A stretch of DNA of 37,597 nucleotides from Betaproteobacteria bacterium (GTDB taxonomy: Bacteria > Pseudomonadota > Gammaproteobacteria > Burkholderiales > Ferrovaceae): the NCBI GenBank assembly GCA_028866015.1, contig JAGWIW010000017.1, positions 1-37,597 of the forward strand. The letters are read 5' to 3'. The notes beneath the pieces were generated by a model. The model saw only the letters and a program-made list of their open reading frames with translations. It did not search any database and had not been told where the DNA came from. How positions within the stretch are numbered: position 1 is the first letter of the stretch; each line of letters opens with the position of its first letter. The position numbers and the translations under genes are program-made. This document shows positions 31,761 to 37,597 of this stretch, piece by piece.

Positions 31761-33155
31761 ATGCCAGTCGTGAGCCTCAACCCCAAGGACGACACCCCCC
31801 TCATCGACCAGATCGTGCGCGCCGTGCGCCGCCTGGTGGACGACCGGGCCCTGCGTACGGGCACGCGCCTGCCTTCCATCCGCGCCTTTGCCCAGGATCA
31901 TGGCGTGAGCCGCTTCACCGTGGTGCAGGCCTACGACCGCCTGGTGGCCATGGGCTACCTCCAGTCCCGCCTGGGCTCCGGCTTCTACGTGGCGCCCCGC
32001 CCACCGGCTCCGGCGGCGGAATCGGCCTGGTCGCCAGACCACGCCATCGACGTGGTCTGGCTGCTGCGCAACACCCTCACCGAGCGTTCCACCAAGCTCA
32101 TTCCGGGAGCCTGGTGGCTGCCGGCCGCCTGGATGGAAGGCACGGGCATCCGCAAAAGCCTGCGCAGCCTGTCCGCCCGCCAGGGGGAATTCCTCACGGC
32201 CTACGGCACGCCGGCCGGCTACCTGCCCCTGCGCGAACTGCTGTGCAGCCGCCTGGCCGGCATGGGCGTGCCCGTGGATGCCGGGCAACTGGTGCTGACC
32301 GCGGGCGTGACGCATGCGCTCGACCTCGTCACGCGCTATTTCATCCGGGCGGGCGATGCGGTGCTGGTGGACGACCCCGGCTACTTCATCCTCTACGGCG
32401 GCCTCAAGTCATTCGGTGCCAAGCTGGTGGGGGTTCCCTGGAACCGTGACGGCCCCGACACCCAGGCCATGGAAGCGCTCATCCGGGAACACCGGCCACG
32501 CCTTTTCTTCACCAACACCATCCTGCACAACCCCACCGGCGCCTGCATCAGTCAGGCCGTGGCGCACCGCATCCTGCAGCTCGCAGAAAAATACGACCTG
32601 ATGGTGGTGGAGGACGACATCTACGGGGATTTCCACCCCGGTTCACCCACGCGGCTGGCCTCCCTGGACCAGCTGCAGCGCGTGATCTACGTGAGCAGCT
32701 TTTCCAAGACGGTGTCCGCCAGCCTGCGCGTGGGCTACCTCGCCTGCAAGCGCGAACTCGCCGCCCAGCTGTGCGACATCAAGCTGCTCACGGGACTGAC
32801 CACCTCGGAAATCAACGAACGGCTGATGTACCAGCTGCTGGCCGAAGGCCATTACCGCAAGCACATGGAGAAACTGCGCGCCCGCCTGCAGGCGGCGCGC
32901 CATCGCACCATCGCGCGCCTGGAAGGGCTGGGGTTTACGTTGCACGCCGAACCGGAAGGGGGGATGTTCCTGTGGGCCAAGCCGCACGAGGACGACTCGG
33001 CAGCATTGGCAGGGCGCGCGGCCCAGGCCGGCATCATGCTGGCGCCGGGGCATATTTTCAGGCCACACCAGGAAGCCTCGCCCTGGCTTCGCTTCAACAC
33101 CGCGCACAGCGAAGACGAGGCGATTTTCCGCTTTCTGGCCGGTGCTGCGCGCTAG
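31761..33155 (+). CDS. MocR-family regulator (GntR HTH fused to PLP aminotransferase fold)
   Basis: A 464-residue fusion. The N-terminal GntR winged helix (about 10-75) contains LPSIRAFAQDHGVSRFTVVQ. The rest is a fold-type I aminotransferase domain: HNPTGA substrate/cofactor motif, DDIYGDF with the cofactor Asp, and VSSFSKTVSASLRVGYL with the PLP-binding Lys. MocR proteins sense PLP or an amino-acid adduct and rarely catalyse. ATG 31761 is chosen because GGGAG lies eight bases upstream. It is divergent from a four-gene membrane operon across an 82-base spacer with inverted repeats. Its stop overlaps the stop of the BON lipoprotein gene in the tetranucleotide CTAG. Confidence 0.93.
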   Translation: MPVVSLNPKDDTPLIDQIVRAVRRLVDDRALRTGTRLPSIRAFAQDHGVSRFTVVQAYDRLVAMGYLQSRLGSGFYVAPRPPAPAAESAWSPDHAIDVVWLLRNTLTERSTKLIPGAWWLPAAWMEGTGIRKSLRSLSARQGEFLTAYGTPAGYLPLRELLCSRLAGMGVPVDAGQLVLTAGVTHALDLVTRYFIRAGDAVLVDDPGYFILYGGLKSFGAKLVGVPWNRDGPDTQAMEALIREHRPRLFFTNTILHNPTGACISQAVAHRILQLAEKYDLMVVEDDIYGDFHPGSPTRLASLDQLQRVIYVSSFSKTVSASLRVGYLACKRELAAQLCDIKLLTGLTTSEINERLMYQLLAEGHYRKHMEKLRARLQAARHRTIARLEGLGFTLHAEPEGGMFLWAKPHEDDSAALAGRAAQAGIMLAPGHIFRPHQEASPWLRFNTAHSEDEAIFRFLAGAAR

Positions 33156-33484
33156 CGCCGTCTGGGGCGGTCGGGGCCCATGTCCGGTATTTCCATGTCG
33201 TTTGCCACGGATTTGACACCGGGAACTTCCGAGGCAATGCGCACCGCGTCGCCCATGTCAGTGCCGTCGAAGACCAAGCCTGACAGCGTGACCACGCCGT
33301 TGTAGGCGTTGACTTCGATGTGGCGCTCATAAATGCCCGGATGCGCTTTCAGCCGCTGCCGCACGGTCTGCTCAATGAGACGGTCTGACGCCATCGTCTG
33401 TGCGTCGCGCGGTGGCTGCGAACTGCAGGAGGCCAACAAAAACGCGGCCAGTATCCCGATGAAGATGCGAATGAGGTGTCTCAT
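33152..33484 (-). CDS. BON-domain lipoprotein
   Basis: A 110-residue protein with a lipoprotein signal peptide (lipobox LLASC, Cys about residue 20) and one BON domain (about 35-100) containing HIEVNAYNGVVTLSGLV and the closing VPGVKSVANDMEI. BON domains bind phospholipid and occur in OsmY- and DolP-like periplasmic proteins that support the outer membrane. ATG 33484 is preferred because the signal peptide is well formed from there; two in-frame ATGs lie up to nine codons upstream. No strong RBS is visible. Confidence 0.88.
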   Translation of the reverse strand: MRHLIRIFIGILAAFLLASCSSQPPRDAQTMASDRLIEQTVRQRLKAHPGIYERHIEVNAYNGVVTLSGLVFDGTDMGDAVRIASEVPGVKSVANDMEIPDMGPDRPRRR

Positions 33485-33539
33485 GGGAATACTGTAGCTC
33501 ATTCCGGGCAACCTTGCATGGACGGTCCCGGGCGCCTGA

Positions 33540-33866
33540 TCACTTCAGCGCAGAATAGGCCGTGGGCGTCAGGATGTGGTTTTCGATGCGCTCCACGATG
33601 ATGCCGTCGGCTTCCGACTGGGTCCGCTTGGCAATCCATTCCGGATCGGCCTGGAATGCATTCCACTTGGCCTCGCGCTCGGCCAGGCTTTCCCACTGCA
33701 GCAGGTAGGTCAGCGCCTGGTTGCTGGGCCCGATGAGCGTGGTCCAGAAACCGGCCTGGCGGATGCCGTATTTTTCCCAGAATTTGAGCGTGACCTGTTC
33801 GAAGCGGGCGTTGAGTGCCGGCAGGCGGCCAGGCGCACAGTGGTAGATGCGAAGTTCGTAAATCAT
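33540..33866 (-). CDS. NIPSNAP-family protein
   Basis: A 108-residue protein with the ferredoxin-like NIPSNAP fold. Recognised by the opening YELRIYHCAPGRLPALNARF, central GFWTTLIGPSNQALTYLLQW and WNAFQADPEW. Bacterial NIPSNAP proteins are mostly uncharacterised; the fold resembles dimeric alpha-beta barrel proteins that bind or act on small hydrophobic molecules. The spacer to the upstream XRE gene is short and contains an imperfect 7-bp repeat. No clear RBS precedes the ATG. Confidence 0.85.
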   Translation of the reverse strand: MIYELRIYHCAPGRLPALNARFEQVTLKFWEKYGIRQAGFWTTLIGPSNQALTYLLQWESLAEREAKWNAFQADPEWIAKRTQSEADGIIVERIENHILTPTAYSALK

Positions 33867-33870
33867 ATGA

Positions 33871-33905
33871 AGGTCGAAGGGTTACGGGTGAAAGGTTAAG
33901 GGTTC
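33871..33905. repeat. Imperfect heptanucleotide tandem repeat
   Basis: Five consecutive 7-base units (33871-33877, 33878-33884, 33885-33891, 33892-33898, 33899-33905) fit the consensus ARGGTTA, each keeping GGT at the same place. The array fills the spacer between the NIPSNAP and XRE genes and reaches the XRE stop codon. Confidence 0.6.
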
Positions 33906-34338
33906 ATTCCTGCTCGAGGCGCGCGCGCGCCTCCTTCTTGCCCAGTTGGCGCAGGGCGGCGATGGCCTGCAGCTGCGCCATGCGCGGGCGCGTGCTGCCC
34001 GACTCCCACTTGTACACAGACTGAAGCGACACGCCCAGCAGCTTTGCCATGTCGGCTCCGGAAAGCTCCAGTCTTTCGCGCAGCGACTTGAAGCCTTTGG
34101 CGGTAAAGCGCAGACGCGCCCCCGCTTCCTGCGTGGCCTGCGGGGGTGGAGCGGCGCGCCCCTGCTGCCTTTGCAGGCGGGCCAGCTGTTTTTCCAGGGC
34201 TGCGGTGCGCGCCTTGAGGTGGGCGATTTCCGAGCGCATCTGCGCGCCCGACTGCTTGAGGGTCCGGGCCATGCCGCGCATTTCCCTGCGCGCCAGCCGG
34301 GTGATTTCCGATTTCAGGATGGATGCGATGTCTGCCAT
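33904..34338 (-). CDS. Coiled-coil plus XRE-type helix-turn-helix DNA-binding protein
   Basis: A 144-residue basic protein. Residues about 10-65 look like an Ala/Arg/Lys-rich coiled coil. A Pro-rich linker (PPPQAT) follows, then a C-terminal XRE-type helix-turn-helix (about 82-132) with LRERLELSGADMAKLLGVS, SVYKWESGSTRP and a recognition-helix end. The HTH at the C-terminus is unusual, since most XRE repressors have it at the N-terminus. The N-terminal helix probably drives oligomerisation or DNA bridging, so a nucleoid-type role is an alternative to local regulation. A promoter and an inverted repeat lie just upstream, consistent with self-regulation. Confidence 0.85.
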   Translation of the reverse strand: MADIASILKSEITRLARREMRGMARTLKQSGAQMRSEIAHLKARTAALEKQLARLQRQQGRAAPPPQATQEAGARLRFTAKGFKSLRERLELSGADMAKLLGVSLQSVYKWESGSTRPRMAQLQAIAALRQLGKKEARARLEQE

Positions 34339-34352
34339 GATGCGCCGGTGTT

Positions 34353-34367
34353 GTCCCTGAACGGGAC
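34353..34367. promoter_or_regulatory. Inverted repeat between promoter and start of the XRE gene
   Basis: GTCCC (34353-34357) and GGGAC (34363-34367) flank TGAAC. The element lies just downstream of the predicted transcription start and 15 bases from the start codon, a suitable place for an autoregulatory operator. Confidence 0.35.
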
Positions 34368-34377
34368 CAGGAAGATC

Positions 34378-34406
34378 ACTCTATGATGGCTGCGGGGGGA
34401 TTGCAA
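34378..34406 (-). promoter_or_regulatory. Candidate sigma-70 promoter for the XRE gene
   Basis: On the minus strand TTGCAA (34401-34406) and TAGAGT (34378-34383) are separated by 17 bases, each matching consensus at four of six positions. The site lies in the 81-base spacer between phoU and the XRE gene. Confidence 0.45.
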
Positions 34407-34419
34407 GCCTCGGGCCCGC

Positions 34420-35124
34420 TCAGGAGCCCACTTCGCGCTCCAGCTGCTCCATGGAGATGTGGCGCACATCCTTGCCTTTCACCAGAAAAATCACGTACTC
34501 GGCCATGTTTTTTGCGTGGTCGCCAATGCGCTCCAGCGCCTTGGCCGCAAAGATGGCATCGATGGCCGGGGCCAGTCCGTGCCGCCCTTCCATGGAATAG
34601 GCCACCACCTGTCGCATGATGCCGTGAAACACGCGGTCAAGATCGCGATCTTCCCTCAGCACCTGGGTTGCCAGTTCCACGTCCAGCCGCACAAAGGCAT
34701 CGAGCGCCTTGCCGGCCATGGCCAGCGCCAGGGTCCCGGCCTGGCGGAAATTGACCATTTCCGGATAGCCCGCGTGGGGCGACTGGTGAATGGCCTTGGC
34801 CATGCGTGCCACCTTTTCCGCCTCGTCCCCCATGCGCTCGAGGTCCGTGATGGTTTTGATGGTGGCCAGCACAAAGCGCAGGTCGCCGGCTTCCGGCTGG
34901 CGCAGGGCAATGATGCGGTTGCAGTCTTCGTCGATGGACACTTCCAGGGCGTTCACCTCGTCATCGCCCGCGATGACGCACTCGGCCAGGCCCATGTCGC
35001 CTTCCTGCAGGGCCCGAAGGGCTTTCGCGATCTGCGCCTCCACCTGGCCGCCCATTTTGATGACCTTGGCGCGGACCGCTTCCAGTTCCGCGTCAAATTG
35101 TTTGCTGGTGTGCTCCGAACCCAT
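34420..35124 (-). CDS. phoU: Phosphate signalling/transport accessory protein PhoU
   Basis: A 234-residue all-helical protein with the two PhoU repeats (about 20-105 and 125-210). The metal-binding motifs of the family are visible as ERMGDEAEKVARMA in the first and ERIGDHAKNMAEYVIF in the second. PhoU links the Pst transporter to the PhoR kinase and dampens the Pho response. No pst or phoBR genes are in the window, so this copy stands alone. GGGAGGG lies directly upstream of ATG 35124. The upstream spacer holds two inverted repeats; I saw no complete PhoB box. Confidence 0.95.
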   Translation of the reverse strand: MGSEHTSKQFDAELEAVRAKVIKMGGQVEAQIAKALRALQEGDMGLAECVIAGDDEVNALEVSIDEDCNRIIALRQPEAGDLRFVLATIKTITDLERMGDEAEKVARMAKAIHQSPHAGYPEMVNFRQAGTLALAMAGKALDAFVRLDVELATQVLREDRDLDRVFHGIMRQVVAYSMEGRHGLAPAIDAIFAAKALERIGDHAKNMAEYVIFLVKGKDVRHISMEQLEREVGS

Positions 35125-35155
35125 GTCCCTCCCGTCCTTCCCCCAGAGACAGAGG

Positions 35156-35215
35156 GCTGGCTGCAAGCCAGCGTAGCCACGCCATGTTGCAACTTGATGA
35201 ATTCATGATTCATCA
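35156..35215. promoter_or_regulatory. Two inverted repeats upstream of phoU
   Basis: GCTGGCT/AGCCAGC (35156-35162 and 35166-35172, loop GCA) and TGATGAAT/ATTCATCA (35195-35202 and 35208-35215, loop TCATG) are both perfect. An 8-bp palindrome GTTGCAAC (35186-35193) lies between them. They may be regulator sites or leader hairpins of phoU. The rest of the spacer 35125-35264 shows no gene. Confidence 0.45.
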
Positions 35216-35264
35216 CGGTTTGTCGCAACAAAAAGTGCCGGAGGACAGGGCTACAGCGCGGCCC

Positions 35265-35384
35265 CTAACCCATGATGGTGGCCAGCGCCCACAGGGCCAC
35301 CACCCCCAGCACGGCCAGGCCCAGGAAGCCCAATACGAGCACCAGGGCCGCCGTGGTGAGGCGTTTCCTGAGAGTGGGGGTCAT
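35265..35384 (-). CDS. 39-residue single-helix membrane peptide
   Basis: A 39-codon frame starting six bases after the stop of the DUF3455 gene. It encodes a basic start (MTPTLRKRL) and one long hydrophobic helix (about residues 10-36) rich in Leu, Val, Ala and Gly. The positive N-terminus predicts an N-in orientation. The RBS is weak (AGG close to the ATG), so translation may depend on coupling to the upstream gene. Coding is plausible from position and composition but not certain. Confidence 0.5.
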   Translation of the reverse strand: MTPTLRKRLTTAALVLVLGFLGLAVLGVVALWALATIMG

Positions 35385-35390
35385 CGCCTG

Positions 35391-35936
35391 TTACGGCTTG
35401 GCGCTGAAAAAGTAGTAGGTGGCGGTGTAGGGCACGCGCGCCTGCCGGCCGGCATGGGCCTGGTCGCAGCCGGAGCCCGGTGCCTTGCCGCCCGTGGTGT
35501 TGACGCGCTGGATGCTGGTCACGTGGGAGAACACTCCCTTGCCGCTGGTGGAGCGGGCGCTCAGCAGCAGCCAGGGAATGGATTTGTCATCAGGACTCGC
35601 TGCCTGCGCCACAAGCTGCCCCACCACCTTGCTGCCATCCGCAGCTTCCCAGGTGGGCCCGGCATAGTGGCGGCCCAGCAGATTGCCTGCCGTTTGATAG
35701 AGCTCCGCTTCCGGCGCCTTGAATACCCACTGGAAGCGGGCCGGGCTTTCCCCCGTGGCGCGACATTCATAAACCTGGAAACCGGAGGCCATGGTTTCCA
35801 GCGTGATGGTCTGGTGGGCCGGCGCGGCAATGGCCGCAGGAACCTTGGCGTGCTCGGGCATGTTGATGCAGGAAGCGAGCGCCAGGAAGGCGGCTGGCGC
35901 CAGCATGGAAACCGGACGTGAGATGCGGCTGTTCAT
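35391..35936 (-). CDS. DUF3455 lipoprotein
   Basis: A 181-residue predicted lipoprotein: signal peptide with lipobox ALASC (Cys about residue 23), then a DUF3455 domain (about 45-181). Family features seen are ASGFQVYECRA near the start, FKAPEAELY, HYAGPTWEAADGSKVVG, IPWLLLSA and the end YTATYYFFSA. The domain is widespread in proteobacteria and fungi with no assigned function. GGGGAG lies ten bases before ATG 35936. The frame upstream of this ATG is non-coding spacer. Confidence 0.88.
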   Translation of the reverse strand: MNSRISRPVSMLAPAAFLALASCINMPEHAKVPAAIAAPAHQTITLETMASGFQVYECRATGESPARFQWVFKAPEAELYQTAGNLLGRHYAGPTWEAADGSKVVGQLVAQAASPDDKSIPWLLLSARSTSGKGVFSHVTSIQRVNTTGGKAPGSGCDQAHAGRQARVPYTATYYFFSAKP

Positions 35937-36100
35937 GGTCGGAACTCCCCTGATTTTTTTCTGTGGTTTTGGTGTCAAACGGACTATGCCACAGGAACCC
36001 TGCGCGACGCCATTTGAAGCGGAAGCGCACCGTGCGCCACAGGCCACCCCCAGGACTGCAAGCACCTTGCAATCCGTTATGTTTTAATTACAGGAATCGC

Positions 36101-36117
36101 GGCCGGGGAAACCGGCC
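36101..36117 (+). other. Leader hairpin upstream of the vWA gene
   Basis: GGCCGG (36101-36106) and CCGGCC (36112-36117) pair around GGAAA. It lies 51 bases before the vWA start codon in an AT-rich setting, and may be a leader structure. The spacer 35937-36168 contains no gene; a promoter for the vWA gene should lie near 36067-36095, where TTGCAA and AT-rich DNA occur, but I cannot fix its -10. Confidence 0.35.
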
Positions 36118-36168
36118 TCACAATTACAAAACCGGAATCGAATCAATTACCTGTCACTGGGGGGAAGC

Positions 36169-36843
36169 ATGAATACCGTCATTCCCGACGTCGCACTCAT
36201 CGACAACAGCGAAGAACGGGCACCGCTCGTGCTGGTGCTGGACTGCTCCGGCAGCATGTCCGAATCGAACAAGATCGGGCTACTCAACGACGGCCTGAAA
36301 ACACTGTCCGCCGAGCTCAAGGACGACCCCATCACCGCGCGCTGCGGCCGCATCCTGGTGATCGCCTTCGGCGGCGACAACAACGTGGAAATCATGGGCG
36401 ACTGGACTGACGCCATGGACTTCAAGCCTCCTGAACTGGTGGCTGGCGGCATGACCCCCATCGGCGCTGCCATGCGTTGTGCCCTGGATGAAATCGAAAC
36501 CCAGAAAACCCAGATGAAAAGCGCCGGCGTGCCCTACAAGCGCCCCATCGTCATGCTGCTGTCCGACGGTGAGCCCACCGACGACTGGCAGCGCGTGGCC
36601 GCAGACTGCAAGAACGCCGAATCCATGCACAAGGTGAACATCATGGCCATCGGCATCGGCGATGCGGCCAACCGCGACACCCTGGGCCAGTTCAGCAACA
36701 AGGGCGCACTCAACCTGTCCGGACTCAAGTTCAAGGAACTGTTCGTGTGGCTCTCGCGCAGCATCCAGGCCGTTTCGCGCGCGCCCACGGGAGGCACGGT
36801 GCAACTGAACCCGGTGGACAGCTGGGCCCAGATGACCACCTGA
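36169..36843 (+). CDS. TerY-like von Willebrand factor A domain protein
   Basis: A 224-residue protein made of one vWA domain with a complete metal-ion-dependent adhesion site: DCSGSMS (Asp25, Ser27, Ser29), Thr96 in GGMTPIGAA and Asp133 in LLSDGEPTDDW. The form and length match TerY, a partner in tellurium-resistance-type stress systems. A PP2C phosphatase gene starts 11 bases after its stop. A TerY-type vWA protein, a PP2C phosphatase and a serine/threonine kinase form the described TerY-P triad, so a kinase gene is expected just beyond the window. GGGGGGAA lies a few bases before the ATG. Target and stress signal unknown. Confidence 0.9.
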   Translation: MNTVIPDVALIDNSEERAPLVLVLDCSGSMSESNKIGLLNDGLKTLSAELKDDPITARCGRILVIAFGGDNNVEIMGDWTDAMDFKPPELVAGGMTPIGAAMRCALDEIETQKTQMKSAGVPYKRPIVMLLSDGEPTDDWQRVAADCKNAESMHKVNIMAIGIGDAANRDTLGQFSNKGALNLSGLKFKELFVWLSRSIQAVSRAPTGGTVQLNPVDSWAQMTT

Positions 36844-36854
36844 GCCGGGGCCCG

Positions 36855-37597
36855 ATGGACTGGAAAGTATTCCTGGCTTCGGCCACGGGGAAATATCACA
36901 TCGAGCAGAACGCGCCCTGCCAGGACTTCGCCTGCCACGAAGTACGCTGCGGCGTACTGCTGGGCATCGTGTGCGACGGCGCGGGCTCGGCCCCGGAGGG
37001 CCGCTTCGGCGCCGAATTCATGGCACGCCAGGTGACCCACCGCCTGGCGGCCGCGGTGGAGCTGGGTGGACTGCCGGCCGAACCCGAGGAAAGCTATCTC
37101 GATTTTGTGGCGCCCGTGATCGCGGCCGTGCGGGCCGACCTGGAGGCCCATGCCAGCGCCTGTGGACACACCCTGCGCGACTACGCGGCCACTCTCGTGG
37201 GCTGCATCGCAGGGGCGGAGGGCGGCTGTTTTTTCCACATTGGTGACGGCTTTGCCGTGCACCAGCCCCACGAAGGCAGCGCCATCCTGTCCCGCCCTGA
37301 AAACGGGGAATACGCCAACGAAACCTATTTCACCACCGATGAAGGCTGGCAGGATCACCTGCGCGTGACGCCGCTGACGGCCCCGCAGGCCGGCAGCATC
37401 ATCGGCCTCATGAGCGACGGCTCTTCCGCCTTCGCCATCGATCGGGGTCGCACCGGCTTCTACCGCCCCTTCATCGACCCGGTGCTCAACTACCTGCGCG
37501 CGGCCAGCGAATCCCACGGCAACGAAGCGCTGCACAACCTGCTCGCCAGCGAAAAGACGTTCGAAATCACGAGCGACGACAAGACCCTGCTGCTGGC
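36855..37597 (+). CDS. PP2C-family serine/threonine phosphatase, 3'-partial
   Basis: At least 247 residues, open to the window end. The start ASATGKYHIEQNAPCQDF is typical of the PP2C_2 group found in TerY-P triads. Metal-binding motifs: CDGAGSA (Asp41, Gly42), FFHIGDGFA in the core and GLMSDGSS near residue 185, and a final SDDKTLLL corresponding to the last metal-binding Asp motif. The protein is probably nearly complete. It should remove phosphate from targets of a partner serine/threonine kinase. The 11-base gap to the vWA gene indicates one operon. Confidence 0.88.
   Translation, partial: MDWKVFLASATGKYHIEQNAPCQDFACHEVRCGVLLGIVCDGAGSAPEGRFGAEFMARQVTHRLAAAVELGGLPAEPEESYLDFVAPVIAAVRADLEAHASACGHTLRDYAATLVGCIAGAEGGCFFHIGDGFAVHQPHEGSAILSRPENGEYANETYFTTDEGWQDHLRVTPLTAPQAGSIIGLMSDGSSAFAIDRGRTGFYRPFIDPVLNYLRAASESHGNEALHNLLASEKTFEITSDDKTLLL

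Noticed and set aside
36150-36160. CTGTCA in the vWA leader as a PhoB half-site
   Set aside because: Only one half-site is present and no second copy at 11-base spacing was seen.
1-37597. Mobile elements, CRISPR arrays, tRNA or rRNA genes
   Set aside because: I looked for transposase or integrase proteins, regularly spaced repeats and tRNA-like cloverleaf ends and found none that I could support.

Overview
The window is about 37.6 kb of high-GC, densely packed chromosomal DNA with no rRNA or tRNA genes, no CRISPR array and no recognisable insertion sequence. The gene content suggests a betaproteobacterium, probably a respiring environmental lineage such as Nitrosomonadales or Rhodocyclales. 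The pointers are a split B12-dependent ribonucleotide reductase, many c-di-GMP proteins, Slp and CHRD envelope proteins, a perfect FNR site, and an exopolysaccharide-type glycan operon. The assignment comes from protein-family recognition and not from a marker gene. Base composition looks even throughout, with no obvious island boundary.

Layout. 1-2054: end of class II ribonucleotide reductase (nrdJ, cut by the window start), its partner nrdJb and a terminator. 2141-8170: a signalling block with a FIST sensor protein overlapping a PAS-GAF-PAS-GGDEF-EAL protein, then an MHYT-GGDEF-EAL protein. 8228-10689: Slp lipoprotein, and a GcvA-like LysR regulator divergent from an EamA transporter. 10686-14946 (minus): four-gene DevCA/HlyD/NodT-type exporter operon. 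15165-18989: small membrane protein, CHRD protein, cyclopropane fatty acid synthase, hydroxypyruvate isomerase family protein and a periplasmic metallo-hydrolase. 19086-26676 (minus): six tightly spaced genes, made of a glutamate-synthase-like FMN protein, a beta-CASP metallo-beta-lactamase, GT2, SDR, WecA-like transferase and a CapD/WbpM-like dehydratase. 26677-27311: a small-gene island with a perfect FNR box and two related 29- and 31-residue membrane peptides, each followed by a strong hairpin. 27327-30139: methyl-accepting chemotaxis protein divergent from a PAS-HisKA_3 kinase. 30136-33155: a MocR regulator divergent from a four-gene membrane-protein operon. 33152-35936 (minus): BON lipoprotein, NIPSNAP protein, coiled-coil/XRE protein, PhoU, a 39-residue peptide and a DUF3455 lipoprotein. 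36169-37597: a TerY-like von Willebrand A protein and a PP2C phosphatase cut by the window end, which look like the first two members of a TerY-P triad.

Themes: c-di-GMP and sensory control, envelope remodelling and export, and oxygen-responsive regulation. The least explained parts are the paired micro-proteins at 26895-27268, the MocR-linked membrane operon at 30136-31678, and the TerY/PP2C pair at the right edge. Six of the seven convergent gene pairs end within a few bases of each other or share stop-codon bases, leaving no room for conventional terminators.
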